64,000 bases of DNA from Phoronis australis (GCA_002633005.1 NMRA01000159.1:639520-703519), one strand, 5' to 3'; counted from the stretch's first letter, positions 36,001 through 48,204 are shown. Program-made: numbers and translations. The notes: generated by a model not told the origin, from the sequence alone.

Positions 36001-36409
36001 GGGATTTGTGTTCAAATAAAGCGCTTTCAGATTAGGTAATAACTATAACTTATCGGATGAAGATGATTATGTAATTATTTTCTTTTATTAGGTTAGCATG
36101 TGGCTTAGCAGACTACAAAATGGCAGCCACGCCGTCGCAGCCTTTACAAAACAGCGCAGCATTAATCCAAAATTCTCATCGATTGTCTCTGTAACAACAT
36201 TTAACGGACAACGCAGCCTGTTGATAATTTGAATGGGTGTCCAGAATGAGTGCAACTGGTCCTACTCTGCTAAGTTTCACGAACATAGAATCTTGCGGAA
36301 ATTTAGGGAACTTCGTTTAACACATAGTAAATTTTCCAAATCGTACAAAAATTAAACTTGAATGACGTTGAATTGTAATAATTTACGGTTTTCCTATTTT
36401 GTTTTACAG

Positions 36410-36673
36410 AATTGTGTTCACGTGTCTAATAGTATGCTGCGTGTCATGCTATTACTTGTACCAGCAGGAGCTGTTATTACCCAGGCTATTTCTCAATGAT
36501 GTAGAAGGAAAGAAAACGAACACGTCCTTTCTGTATTACATTCAGACAGCGTCCTGTTTGTCGAAGTACCATCTGCAGCCAGACCTTCTTGGAAATGCCT
36601 CTTTTTGTGACTGTGATGTTTTGGTACTCAGCTACAAGACAGAGTGCATACAAAATAATTTCCCACATGTTAG
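36410..36673 (+). CDS. Membrane glycosyltransferase-like protein, exon A (anchor)
   Basis: An internal exon: acceptor ttttgttttacag ends at 36409 and donor ag|gtgagt begins at 36674. It encodes about 88 residues: a hydrophobic span (IVFTCLIVCCVSCYYLY) suited to a type II signal anchor, a short stem, then FLYYIQTASCLSKYHLQPDL and CDCDVLVLSYKTECIQNNF, ending PHVR. The last codon is split (ag|g) and is completed by the first base of exon B at 43148, giving a seamless frame. There is no in-frame Met, so the start codon must lie in an upstream exon that I cannot locate. The nearly identical exon at 53523-53774 shows that the frame has been conserved between duplicates, which is strong evidence that it is real. 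Confidence 0.85.
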
Positions 36674-36989
36674 GTGAGTTGGGCAAATGGTCACTAAGGT
36701 ATTCGAAAGTTTCCGTAAGGCACTGTTGCAACGAACGCCCTATCGTCAACGCATTTTTTGTCGTTGCTCACGTTATCGAACTCAAAACATGCATCATGTG
36801 AATCTTGGGACAACCGTATGCCGCGCTTTCCAGTTTCTGTTCTTCGCCGTGCAATCAATTTATTCAGTGGACGAAATTAAAGTCGCCGCAGACTGAGCAA
36901 GTCAATATTGAATGATTTTCCCGCCATGGGTGTTTACTTGATCAGTGGCACCGTCTGGTGCTCTAGGGTAGGGATGGTTAAATCCGACC

Positions 36990-37400
36990 CTACTTTTCTA
37001 GGCGACAATCTCAAGTTTGCCTCAAGCTTTGGTCGGGTTTAAACCTAAGTGGTTTCTCTAAGAAAATCTTCGTAATGCATTTTTTACTCCAAAGCCAGCC
37101 CAGAGGAAGTAATAGGGCTTTGTCTGTCTTTTTGGACTTCAAGCCAAATAAAAAATGGAAATCACTGCAATGTAAGCAGTTTTGTATGAATTTCGCAGAT
37201 AAAGAAACGCCGTCGCATTTCAAAAATCAACAGCGAATTATTCATTCTATCCAGAATTGAACAAGGGTTATTACCCGTAAAATCACAAACAGCCCATTTA
37301 AAGAAAACATTAAGAATACTGGGCTCAATGCTTACAAAAACGTGAAAGGAACAAAGCAAGTAGAACCAGAGAAGAACGCCTCGGCACCACACTTAATTTA
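36990..37400. repeat. Intron segment duplicated at 55.8-56.2 kb
   Basis: Blocks here recur in the same order at 55780-56185: caagctttggtcgggtttaa versus caagctttgagtgggtttaa, aaaacgtgaaaggaacaaag versus a caacgtgaaagcaacaag run, and accagagaagaacg versus accaaagaagaacg, then catgctatagcgg versus catgttatagtgg. This is diverged intron sequence carried along when the exon A locus was duplicated. Confidence 0.75.
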
Positions 37401-38028
37401 AGCATGCTATAGCGGAGAACAACCACACTCGGGCTTCGAAGCATTCTCAATATAGCCCCAGAGTATAACCTTTTTACTCGAAACCGAACACGAGAGTGTT
37501 TTTAATATTTTCCTTTCTACTTTTGTACGAATACAAGAGGACTGTCTATTATTCGATGCTTGAATATATTATGATTTACGTGGTCGCCTGCGCACCTCAA
37601 AATTTTCACTTCGTAACCTCAGCATTAAACACCTCACGCCAAGGTCATAAATGCTTGAATTCGGTTACCAACAATTTATTCATGGTATTTTAAATGTTTT
37701 TCTTCAAGTTGTGCACTTGTAATCAAGATATAAACGCAAAAATTAAAATATTGAATGTTTAGTGTGACGTCATCAGTGGCGCTCCGGTCTCTGCCATTGT
37801 TTTGTTCTACACGAGTTGTAAGCCGGCCGGGAGTGGTATCGAATAGAGTTGAATATTGCGTGAAACACGTGTAATGAAAAGGTGCACGTGCGGAGTATGC
37901 ATATGAATAGCAATCATACAGCCAATAATAATTTCAGTTGATGTATTTCCAAAAGACGTTATAAGATCTTCCAGAAAATACATAGATTCGTGCATCGGAA
38001 ACGGGTATGACAGCACACAGTTCAGGGA

Positions 38029-38217
38029 TTATGTTGTGTTTCCGTCTATTTTGGAGAATTGTGCTTCGACCCGTTGCTGAAACGTAGATTTTATGAAGGT
38101 TTCTCCAGCGCGTAAGTGCATTTGATCAGAGATTATAGACAACAGATTCGCAACTCTGACATTTTCTTCCGTGCTAGCATAGAGGCGCCGCCACTCTCCT
38201 AAATTTTCTGGTGCAGT
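38029..38217 (-). pseudogene. Unrecognised coding-like fragment
   Basis: The minus strand from about 38217 to the stop at 38029 reads APENLGEWRRLYASTEENVR, VANLLSIISDQMHLRAGETF and IKSTFQQRVEAQFSKIDGNT. Composition is strongly protein-like and helical. Part of the segment is repeated in inverted orientation at 20487-20697, where NPLSIIYGII corresponds to NLLSIISDQM and stops interrupt it. Multi-copy and decayed, so probably transposon-derived. No family recognised. Confidence 0.4.
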
Positions 38218-38350
38218 TTCCGGTTAGTGTATTTTGACGAGAAATATTTGCATCTACTTTACTGTCCAGTACAAAAAATATTAATTTCGGCATTGGAACG
38301 CTTTTCAAAGTCTTCCAATAGTAGAAGTGTTGGTATCGTGAGTACTTTTG
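38129..38350 (-). repeat. Inverted dispersed copy of 20.49-20.70 kb
   Basis: This is the reverse complement of 20487-20697, with the blocks gagattatagacaac, ttagtgtattttgacgag, tttactgtccagtacaa and cgtgagtacttttg. It overlaps the coding-like fragment at 38029-38217. Confidence 0.65.
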
Positions 38351-39778
38351 GCAATGCTACTGGTAATTAATTACAAAATTCAAACTTAGGTGCCGACTGA
38401 TTATGACGTCTACTTGCCCAATAGCATAGAGCATAGTTATTCATTACCAGCAATACATGTACGTAAACTAGGTCATCCGCCAGGTTCTCTGCATAAACTA
38501 GGTCATCGCTTATGGACCAGTTAGCGCTTCACACTCCGCGTGTCTGCTTGTAAGAGAAGCACCAGGAAGGTTGTTCTACATTGTGTAGCCCAAAATTCCC
38601 AAAGTTCAAATATATTCCGTTAAAAAGGAAAGACAAAACATATTATTACAGATGTCTGGCCAATACCAACAGTCACCACTCGTAAGCAAGTCAAAGCTGT
38701 CCTTTTTACTCGTTGCCTTATCTCGCACTACCTTAATCGACTAGTTTTTCGCAATGCAACAATACAATTCTCATAAATTCAACTTGTAATGACTCCTTTC
38801 AATTTTAAACCATGCCCGAAGTACTCGGACACAAATTATTATTAAGTACAAAAACATTTTTTTCTCTGAAGTGGATCGTAAACAGCTCGGGTGACTTTTC
38901 CTGACATGGCTACCGGATTTCAGTGCCTAATTTTAGCTCCCATTAGGTCGGTCAAGGGCCAATCTCTGCTGTACGCACTACTGAGAGCATTGGAATCAAA
39001 CTGTTATATATATAAATCAAACGTTTATTAGTATACTGGTGTGAATATTATCAGTGATTTAACCAACAACTTCGAATTAACTAGACCCACTGATGATAGC
39101 CTATGACAACATATACTGATATCAAAAGGCCAAAATTGGCAATTTTCGGCCACCCCATGTTAAATACAAAATTTCGTCTAATTTTCTTCAAACTCCTACA
39201 TTTCAATCTTGATTATACTGACATCTGTTGGGTCTATCGGCAACTAACCGCACATGAAGGGCTTGGTCGAAAATTATCGTTTTCTCACATGCACTTTCCG
39301 GTTTTCAGCGGCGATTCCACTGATCGAAGCGACAAAATAAGCCGAAACTTTGGCCATACCCTGTTAAACATTTTTTTTCCAATTTTGCTGAAACTTGACC
39401 ACGTTTTTAATAAAATACTTATCTATGTTATGTGCTGTCGGCAAATGTGATTGGTTCATAAATAAGACCCCCGCGCTGTGTTTTCTGCGAATCCCATGTA
39501 TCCTGGAGGGGACTGACTGAGTGATTTTCGCGCATGCGCAGCTCACGGTTTCAATATTGCTGGTAATGTGGACAGTTTGTGATTTATATGGTTCACATTG
39601 ACCTACGAATGCATGTTTGTGCACAAATTCCAAGGAGTACCTGTGAATGCAAAAGATACTTATATAACGTTTTTGGTTTAGAAAAATATTAATTTTGTTC
39701 GAATTAAAAAATGCGCCTCTGCAACGATTTGACTAGTTAAACCTCTCAAGTGAGCAGTTCTTCAGGGAAGTGTTGAGT

Positions 39779-39794
39779 GGCCCTTAAAAGGGCC
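39779..39794 (-). promoter_or_regulatory. Histone-type 3' stem-loop, site 1
   Basis: On the minus strand: ccaac then GGCCCTTTTAAGGGCC then actcaac. This is a six-pair stem with a four-base TTTA loop, a 5' CAAC flank and a 3' ACTCA flank, as in metazoan replication-dependent histone mRNAs (consensus GGYYYTHTHARRRCC with ACCA-like 3' flank). No histone coding sequence is found in the kilobase upstream on that strand. Confidence 0.55.
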
Positions 39795-39835
39795 GTTGGT
39801 TGTAGTGTGCATGAGACTTAGGTATAGCTTGAAAT

Positions 39836-39851
39836 GGTTCTTAAAAGAACC
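39836..39851 (-). promoter_or_regulatory. Histone-type 3' stem-loop, site 2
   Basis: On the minus strand: ttcaac then GGTTCTTTTAAGAACC then atttca. Same geometry, loop and CAAC 5' flank as site 1, 57 bp away in the same orientation. The stem pairs CC/GG are replaced by TT/AA, so the structure rather than the sequence is kept. Confidence 0.55.
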
Positions 39852-41198
39852 GTTGAATAATTCAACATAAATCACACAGTATACCGTGCGCATTCAAGTA
39901 CTGAAGGTCCTTTTCATTCAAGTTTTCATCAGGGAAGGTTGGATGAAAACAGAGGAGATGACAATATCGATGACAGTTGTAACACCTGATATAAATGTTA
40001 CCGTTCTCCAACGTTATCACGAACCCTGCCGCTTTCAGTTCAGTAACCCTGAACAGTAGGGAAAAAAGACATACAACAAAAATTTTTTGAAAATCATCGC
40101 CTTCGTACGATTCCGTGTTGCTGTCGCTAGACTGATGTTCCTCCCCAACATCAGTGTCGAAAATCGACGTTACAAGTGATGGAAACTTATGTCCTTTTTT
40201 CTAACTTTTAACCCATTTTTAAGAAAGGGGTACACTGATTTTGTCTAATGTTGATAGAGCATAACTTTAATTTTTTACAATGTGAATTGTGTTGGCTGCA
40301 TTCATATTAAGTGGCTTCATTGAGTTGAACAGAAAATAAATTAAATGTAACACAAAGTTTTGAAAATAAATAGAGCAGTAACAGGACTCCCTAAGAATCG
40401 AATTTTTTTCGAAAACTTTGCACCATTGATGATCTGATTGGTTCATGCATTTACGGCGGGAAAATAATAGACCAAGTATCGTGCACGTGTGCACTGTAGC
40501 AACACTTTGTAGCTTATTCTTTATTGGCCAGTCTGTTGATACAGTAAATTTCCTTATTTATGCCCATCCTGATTTGACTGCAACTTGAGCTTGTTGGGTT
40601 CTATCATATATTAGGTTGGCATTGGGACCCACATGGTGCTTACTCGAATGGGCTTCATTTTACCAACTATTTCAAATTGTGTAGGTGAAGTAAATAAACA
40701 AAGTGGGTGATTATCATCACCGGAATTTCATCATTAGTATCTTTTGCCGGGTGCTCAAATTTTCTGAGACTAGAGATTGTCAGATTTGTAAGGTAGAAGT
40801 GTTTCGCTTGATTTCCAAGTCTGTGGCGTTATTCATACATTTATACCGGACCAAAATTAAAAAACGAGGCCTTTGTTTAAATCAGGAGCTGCATGATACA
40901 CGTTTTACGAGACGTGCGCAGACAGCGCATATGGGTACATTGCACTGATCACTTGAAACCATTTTCATGGTTTATTAATATATAGTTAAACCAAGCTGAG
41001 GAGCTTGAAAGCTGATTCACGGCAATTTTTGGCAGTGGGATTTTCTGAAAACTGCTCGTAAGTTAACAACAAATTGACAGCAATGCACTGCAGTTTTGTA
41101 GAAACTGTCATAGATTACAGATGCGACACAGCGCGCAAATTTGATGAATTCTAGCTTACGATTTCACCTGTTTTGGAGACCGGGTTTCAACCACTTTT

Positions 41199-41276
41199 GG
41201 GCTATAATAAGCGCCCACTTTCTGAAGCGGATTTTATAAAGCGCCCTGGCCGCTTATTAGGGCGAATACGGTAATA
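41199..41276 (+). repeat. MITE terminus, agcgccc/gggcg family
   Basis: ctataataagcgcccacttt through gccgcttattagggcgaata followed by cggtaat contains internal inverted words (aataagcgccc and gggcgaata). It matches 16738-16790 in opposite orientation. Probably one end of a small DNA transposon; the other end is not seen. Confidence 0.4.
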
Positions 41277-43147
41277 TGTCAGAAGGGCAATACTTAGTAT
41301 CCTTTATGCACGGGACCCTTTGTTGTTGGGTTTTCATAGACTGCAGTCGAGAGACTTTGTGCGGCATATACAGTCTCGACATGAAATGAGTGTGTAACCT
41401 GCTGTTGAATTGCGAGATAGATTTTGACTGGTCCAGGTGGGTATTAATGTAATCTTTATTTGTGTTAAAGGTTTTACCAGCGTTCTGTTTATTTGTACAC
41501 GAATGTGAATTCGTTGAAATCGCTGATCCAGATCCTAGCCAAATGTACGCATTCTGCTGAGACCAACCGTCTGATCAGGGCCAGCGAAAAGTAATTTGGT
41601 TAATTCGCTCACTAGACTATGGCTGAAGTTCCTCGTAAGGACAAGAGTTTACGCTTGTGTGTAAGATCACAGATTTCGCCCATTGAAAGTATACGGAGTT
41701 GGCGGTTCATGTACTATAGTCTATGATTTGATGAACAAAAAGCGTGTATTGTGTTGCACTATTGCCGAGTGTCGAGCACTTATTGTATAAACGCTTCTGC
41801 TTCAAATTGGCCGAGATGATGAATGTGATTGCAGTAACAAAGTTCTCAACAGTCATCAGTGCAGTCTTGCATGCGCGCACCCAGCCTTTAATATGGGGGG
41901 CTCGAATCTCTGACAAAGTGTACATATTGTTAACAAAAAAGCGGGAGGACTAAAAAAAACGGGGTAGCACCATCAGGTCTGTGAACTGTGCGTCAGCACC
42001 TTTTTAGTGGACTTTTGTCTCGTTTTTTGTCTCGTTTCTCAGAATTTTTGTTTCTATGAGGCGGACCTTTTTACTCACCCGTTCGAGCCCCCATGTCTCG
42101 CTTAAGATTTTGTGGGAATGCGTCAATGTCCAATTGTACGAATGTAAATAGTGCCGTTTAGACATCAACTTTTGGCCCTGGCGCCCGTTTATACACACAC
42201 AACCCGCCACTAACTTCGGCAAGGTGGAAGTTGTAGGCTGGAGAGTGGAACGCACGCAACGCACATGTGCAGGTTTATAAATGGCGGGAGTTGCAGAAAC
42301 AGATAACCCGTATGTAGGTCACTGCACAAGCGCAGTAGAGTTGATCCTTTTCGCCTTGCCCCAGTTTCACGTTTAGACATACACTGTATAATTGACACGG
42401 GGCAAGATGATCGAGTGCAAATTGCTCTACCTCACAAACGGATAGCAAAGGCTGTCACCGTGGTGTCAATTTGCCCCAGATCAGTCTTGTTTACAAACAT
42501 ACTTGCGCTAGAACATCTCGTCCGTGTCAGCTGATCGGTGGCAACTTTAGTGTTAAAGCTACAAGTTCAATTTTTACTCGAAATCTTTAACTTTACTAGA
42601 GTTTGTAGCCGAGTCTAGGGGCTATCAAGTCCAAATTTGAACTGCACACTCGTTTGTATGTTCCATAATGTACTCAAGTAAAAATAATGCATAATTGTGT
42701 TAAAGAAGAAAGGAAATTTCAAAAGCATTTTCGAGTTCGATTTCCCTGGGCACTGCCTCAACCAAAAAGCTACTCGTTGATCTAGTTAAAACTGCTCCTA
42801 GTTTTCCTGGCCCGTCAAGTGATTTGTGGCCAGTGTGAGTCGAAGGTCTGCATACAAGTAAGGAAGCCCGTGGCTTATTTTTTATTATTCTTTGAATGCT
42901 ACATGTACGTGGGAAAAAGATATCAATTACCGGTACATGTATATGTAACAGTAAAGTTCAAAAAGGCTAAAGAAGAGGATATGCGGTCTAGATATAGGTA
43001 GATCCAAAATTTGCAATAGATGTTCAAACATGCTTCAAAACGAGATTGTGCAAAGCATTTCGGTGGTATAGAAATAAAAATTCCATTACATGCCTCATAC
43101 AATTTGCTATTTGTAAGCCTTCAAACAATCTGTACATTCGATTTCAG

Positions 43148-43895
43148 GTATATTTTCTCAAACAGAACGACTTGGACGACGGGTCGAAACCTTTTGTACC
43201 GAAGAGCGAAAATAGTGATGGACGATTACAATCAGTATAGCTACCACACCTTCATGGACGGGGATATTCTTTGGAATTGGTCTGAATGGCCTCGTTTTGA
43301 TGTTAACATCAATCGATCAAACGTATCTCCAATGCGGGCGTACGAGCAATTTTTGTTGCGAAATCTACCCGTTTACTCCAATCCGTTTTATTCTCAAACT
43401 AACATGAAATACGACATGGAAACATTGATGAGAAACTATGCTTGTGGATCGCGATGCGCCCAAACTAACAAAACATTACCCGCTATTTGTCTTGCAATTG
43501 CACCGGACGCTGCAGTTGCCAGTTTCCACAGGCATGCCATCGACAAGCTCTTGCCGTACAGTGAGCAATACGAAGCCAAATCTTGGTGGGTGTCTCAACA
43601 GATTATGTACGTTCGACTGTACGTCAGGTTCCACAAACAAAGTTTGACTTTTTTGCCAGTAACAGTTTGCAATCCGTCCCACTCCAACTACCCTCGTGGA
43701 GTGATCCCGTACCACAAAATTGTGGCTGCAGAAAAGTTGTTGTCGCCTCTTTCGAAACAAAATTTGTCCATTTGGCTCGAAGCGCACAGCACATTTGTCA
43801 AACTGAAGACGGTGCCCACGTGCCACCATATGCTAGACCCGACCATAAAGAGAACACCGAACTTAAATATGGAGACGTATGTTACGATGGCGTGA
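43148..43895 (+). CDS. Membrane glycosyltransferase-like protein, exon B (catalytic-like)
   Basis: Starts after acceptor atttcag at 43147 and ends at TGA 43893-43895, about 248 residues. Joined to exon A it reads HVR then YIFSNRTTWTTGRNLLYRRA, followed by YSYHTFMDGDILW, PMRAYEQFLLRNLPVYSNPF, CLAIAPDAAVASFHRHAIDK, KSWWVSQQIMYVRLYVRFHK and PRGVIPYHKIVAAEKLL. The TTGRN..Y..A block followed by YHTF-M-D-G-D resembles the nucleotide-sugar site of GT-A glycosyltransferases, where a D-X-D coordinates the metal. There are several N-glycosylation sequons (NRT, NWS, NRS, NVS, NKT, NLS), as expected for a lumenal domain. I recall uncharacterised invertebrate proteins of this layout but no named enzyme, so substrate and linkage are unknown. 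Low-similarity frames on both strands over this exon are shadows. Confidence 0.85.
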
Positions 43896-43899
43896 TCGG

Positions 43900-45030
43900 C
43901 AAGCACTGATTAGGAACTGTTTATGAACTGGATATGTATCCATATTGTTTCGCTTAGTAAGGCTATACCGTCATTTTTCTTTGTTTATTGTGGAATCGAG
44001 ACACATCGAAGAGGCATGGAACACGAAAGCTCGTCAAAAATATCTTTTGAACAATTCCCGCCGAAAGTGCCTCCTCGAAACGTCTAGTAGAGAGTAATTC
44101 ACTTGTCCTTGTAGGGAAATTTGCAGACAAATATTGAAAAATTCACGATTTTTGAAAAAGACGCGAAGGGAAAACTCTATAGTTACCACAGATATTCTAA
44201 TCTCCTTCCCACTTATGATAATTGAAAGCATACGCTCACAGTCAGTTGCTTGAAGTCTCTCGAGGGCAAAGGTCACATTTGCCATGAGGGAAATGTGCTA
44301 CATCTGTCTTGCTATACCAAATAAGGAGCCGTGCTTTCTTTGTGGAAGAAAAGTCGACGAAGTGGCGACCAGTTGACCGATCTTTTCTTTTTTTGAAATT
44401 TGAAACAAAAAGAAAATGCATTGATATGAACAGAAATTAAAAATCTTTACAAACAAACCCTAAAAATACCTGGTGAGCAGGTTGAATTCTATTTCAGTGG
44501 CAGAGAACCACTTTCAGTATTGCAATTTAGTCCGTTTATCGCGTTCCAAGCCTCTTAAACATAAACTCACAACTGTGAATTTGTGCAAGATACAATATTT
44601 GTTCCGGGGTCCTAATCAGCTAAGTAGCATTTTGATGTTTTGAAAAACATTTCCAAATTGTTATTAGCTTCTATTGCCTAAATTAAAACGTCAGTATTGG
44701 TATCGGGCTGACTATCATTTACACGAAGGACATCGCTCTAGTCGGCTGGAGACTCAGGTGTTGGTTTACGTAGCAAACGGCTGACTACATGTACTTGTCA
44801 CTCAGTATATAGCGAATCCTACACTTGTGTCAGGTTTATGACATGGGCAAAACATCTTGGAAATTTCACCAAAATCTCGATGTTTGCCGAGGAGAACGAA
44901 AACGTGTGTTTTTGAGATCTCACCTTGAACATTTCATATCAAACAAAGTGTGATCATGTTATCAGTGTACCTATTTTGCTAAATGTTGATAAAAAGCGCC
45001 CGTTAATTAACTCTCTTCATTTACTGTAAT
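43900..45030. other. Downstream region of exon B
   Basis: Presumed 3' untranslated region and intergenic DNA. An attaaa variant polyadenylation signal occurs near 44436; no canonical aataaa was seen before it. No other gene recognised. Confidence 0.35.
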
Positions 45031-45089
45031 GTTGTATGGTTAGGACGCATTGCGAATTTGGTTTCCTCTGTATTGAAGGCTCAGAAGCA

Positions 45090-45545
45090 GACGGACAGAC
45101 ATTCCATCAATTCACATGTTTAACAGACTGGAATGTCTGCCAGTTGACAAATATTTTGTATATAGGCGTTTATGTATGGTACATAAATGTTTCCACAATA
45201 ATGTGTCGAGTTATTTATCTTGTAACTTTTTACCCGTTCAAAACAGCCGCCAAATCAGCACCAGATTCTGTTCCTGGAACAACTTACCCAGACACAGAAA
45301 TTCGTTATTCTCTAAGTCCTCTTTTATTCAAGGCATTGGAAAATGGAACGATTTACCAATTTGATATATTTGATTTAATTTATTGCTGCAAGAGAATCAT
45401 GTTGTATATTAACCTTTGGCTAAAGCATGTTTTGAATTCTATTCTATTTTATCCTCAAATTAAGTTTATTGTTGTCGTTATTGTTGTCGTTATTGTTGTC
45501 GTCACGGTTGTCGTTGTCGTTATCGTCGTTATTCAATATCAATAT
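45090..45545 (+). pseudogene. LINE reverse transcriptase C-terminal fragment
   Basis: The plus strand reads MFNRLECLPVDKYFVYRRLC, VHKCFHNNVSSYLSCNFLPV and then NSLFSKSSFIQGIGKWNDLP. The order (L.WLPV..R......CL.NN...YL...F...., then ..SF...G...WN.LP) is the C-terminal region of CR1/Rex-like non-LTR retrotransposon ORF2 proteins, downstream of the reverse transcriptase. The copy is 5'-truncated, with frameshifts. It ends near a run of ttgttgtcgttattg repeats that may be the element's simple-repeat 3' tail. The longer overlapping frame rich in Val is a read of the microsatellite. Confidence 0.7.
45469..45534. repeat. (TTGTTGTCG/TTATTG)n microsatellite
   Basis: About 66 bp of alternating gtt, gtc and att triplets. 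It directly follows the LINE coding fragment and may be its 3' tail. Confidence 0.85.
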
Positions 45546-46239
45546 CATTTATTGCACATCGTAAGCATTGGCGACACAGGCAGAAATACATAAATTCAAA
45601 TGTATATTCAGAGTATTTACACAGAGAGCAGTTCCTGTCTTAAAGCCACAGCCTTCTGAATATACAATGCAAGGCGCTGGATACTGCCATGATTCTCATG
45701 TTGGAATAACCTTACAAGAGAATAGTTAACATTCACATTATGGAAGAAGATTTTTGGTTGTTATTATTATTAGACATAGTCAGATTTCCCAATTAATATA
45801 AGATTGATGAAATGTCAAAAACCAAATTTTACAGGCTTTCTACATTTAGCAGTTAAAGCATATATTATTATACACTTTTACTGAGTTAAAACCTATAGTT
45901 TCGATGATAGCTGGCGGTATACGAAGACCTGTCAATAGGCACCTACTTAAACATGAGGATCACTGCTATTCGGAACGGACTGGTTTGCAATGCTACATTC
46001 AATCGCTACCATGGAGTTGATTGACATGATGCAAGTAGCATTGGCGTCTTGTGGGGGTAGTAGAGTGTGTGGAAGGAGGAGATTTTAGAAATCTGATGTT
46101 AAATATTGGTACTGTGCAATTTGAAATACATTATGCTGTAAACGTCTTCAGTTTTGGACCGAACTGGCTAATGGTACAGAGAAAATCATGTCCACAGTTG
46201 TAGCGTTTACTTAGGCGCGTGACATAAAAGGGTTCCCTG

Positions 46240-46832
46240 TTATTTTCCAGCCTCGTCCCCAAACCTCAAGATGGCGCTGACCAGTTTAGCCACTTAAGGC
46301 TTGGTGCGGAGACATTTACTTGCCAGAATTCTGACACACCGGAATATCAAGAGTGCTATAAAGATATATCAAATTTGAAATGTGCTGTAGAATAATATAA
46401 AATCAAAAAATGGTAACTATACAGCAATTTAAGTTTATATTATTGCAAAAATGATATATTTTGATTCAAAAAACAGAATTATTTTTACGGTGCTATCAAT
46501 AACCAAAACAATGTCTTTTGCTTCCGAATCATGGATGGCAACAGCAATATATGTGAAAATTATTAAAATCTGAGTTTGGATTTTATTTAGTTTCTTCAAG
46601 AAATATTCAAATTTATCACATCAAAGAAGAAAGGACAAAAATCTTCAAGAGCTGATATTCCAGTATTCAAAGATCCACGTTTTTGAAGGTTTCTTGTGAG
46701 TGTCGGTCTTGTTAGCGGTGAAGGTCGCTTACGGCAAATCAGCGCGCAGAAGAGATATCTCCTCACCAAGCCCTAAATGGCTAAACCAATCAGCACCATC
46801 TTGAGGCGTGGGGCCATGCTGGTTATTTTCCA
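46240..46832. repeat. Inverted-repeat element, ~0.6 kb
   Basis: The left arm (ttattttccagcctcgtccc, then cctcaagatggcgctga and ggcttggtgcggagaca, about 46240-46325) matches the reverse complement of the right arm (tctcctcaccaagccc, then tcagcaccatcttgagg and tggttattttcc, about 46753-46832). The interior is A+T-rich and non-coding. Arm identity is imperfect, so this is an old foldback-type MITE. The insertion boundaries are not sharp. Confidence 0.6.
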
Positions 46833-46939
46833 AGTGCGAAGCTGTGCTCCAAAGAAGTAACTGAGTGAGAGCCCTTATCTTTTGCAGTATGTAAGCATTT
46901 CGATAGGATGACACCTTAGGTACTGCTGGCTTCATTATA

Positions 46940-48200
46940 ACATGTACAGTGTATTAACACCCCAATAGCTGTTGAAATTAGGCGAAACTAGGAATTGAAG
47001 AAGCAAAAGTTTAGTACATTTTAATCGGTGCTCTAAGCCATGCTCAGCAACTGCAGTGAAGGTCAATGCTGACCAAGAGTCGAAACATACTAGCTGGCTA
47101 AATACTTTCGAATGTTCATTGTCTAAAATCGAATCCTTTGATTAATTGCAGGCGGCACTTTATTTCAAAACTCATTATCAAGATGCTTAAATGACAAAAT
47201 GTCACTTAATCAAGAAAAGAAAGTAAAGTTTTCTATTACATTTGTCAGCCATTTTTCTTGTAAAAATTTTTTTTTACGTTTACGCCCCCTCCCCCCCTTA
47301 CGACAATGTCGAAAAAACGATCACGTGGTGCTATAAGCAAAAGTATACGAAATAGTTTTTCACAAAATTGAAAGCTCTCTGATGTCTTATAAACAGTCTT
47401 GCGTTATATGTCAGTGTAAAAAAGCCGCGGGCGTCGGGCCCTGCCTTATACTAACCCAAAGGGGTGCAACGAAACAGCTGTTCTTATTCTTTCGTCTGTC
47501 TCCATTTTACATTAAATTGAGGTTCCAACGAATGATTAGTCAGAAATAGTCCTTGGGGGAATAGTCAGTCAGTTAAATAAATTCAACTGACACGTTTACG
47601 GGTATTATTAGTTGACCACCGTGTGCTTCGCAAATAAGGTTAGTGTATCTTTCTGTGGCTTGGCTCTTTCTCTTCTCAATTCAAAGACATCCCTTCCTTA
47701 GTTTTCACTAATTTAAAAAAATGGAATTATACTTATGAATCGAAATTACCACTTAGTGGGAACATTTTATGTATGCATGCCTTGTATTTTATCCGTCTTC
47801 AAGCTCATAAGAACGGGAGTTCGATGCCATTGTTAGATTTTTGGATATTTTTGAAAAAATTGACGTCCTTTGCTTATATTGAAGGAGCATTATTTCAGAA
47901 TTCGTTTCGGCTTATCTGGGTTCGCTTAAGTTTGGTTCGAGAGGTTTTTGATGAAATGAAATAGAAATCTTAATTTTCCATTTTCACGCGATGTAGTTGG
48001 TCTATTTGTGAGCCGAGTTTGGAGTAAAATTTGGTGGACGGGCTATAAAAATGAATGATCAGAAAACTACGTTGGCATATCCATTCCTGTTGCAAGTGTT
48101 CACCAAAACAGCGTTGAACGACACTCCATTCAAGCTCGTTTTCAAATATAGTCATAGTTGCGTGTGCTACTACCACCACCGCTTTTTAAAACCGTTATCA
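46940..48200. other. Intergenic, nothing recognised
   Basis: A+T-rich with short C-rich and T-rich runs near 47265-47300. No exon or element supported. Confidence 0.4.
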
Positions 48201-48204
48201 ACTC

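Larger units (their letters stand above)
36676..43147 (+). other. Intron between exons A and B
   Basis: A 6.5 kb intron running from gtgagt to tttcag. It holds an intron segment shared with the paralogous locus (36990-37400), a decayed coding fragment on the minus strand (38029-38217) and a pair of histone-type stem-loops (39779-39851). The rest is A+T-rich sequence without recognised genes. 39.1-39.45 kb contains a weak internal duplication; 40-43 kb shows only a short MITE terminus near 41.2 kb. Confidence 0.7.

Noticed and set aside
39103-39450. 115-codon plus-strand frame
   Set aside because: It spans a weak internal duplication of A+T-rich DNA and has no motif.
43476-43909. Several overlapping frames on both strands over exon B
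   Set aside because: Shadows of the real exon frame, which is supported by splicing and by its partner exon.
45036-45593. 185-codon open frame with a Val-rich tail
   Set aside because: The tail is a read of a (GTT/GTC)n microsatellite, and the front overlaps the LINE fragment in another frame.
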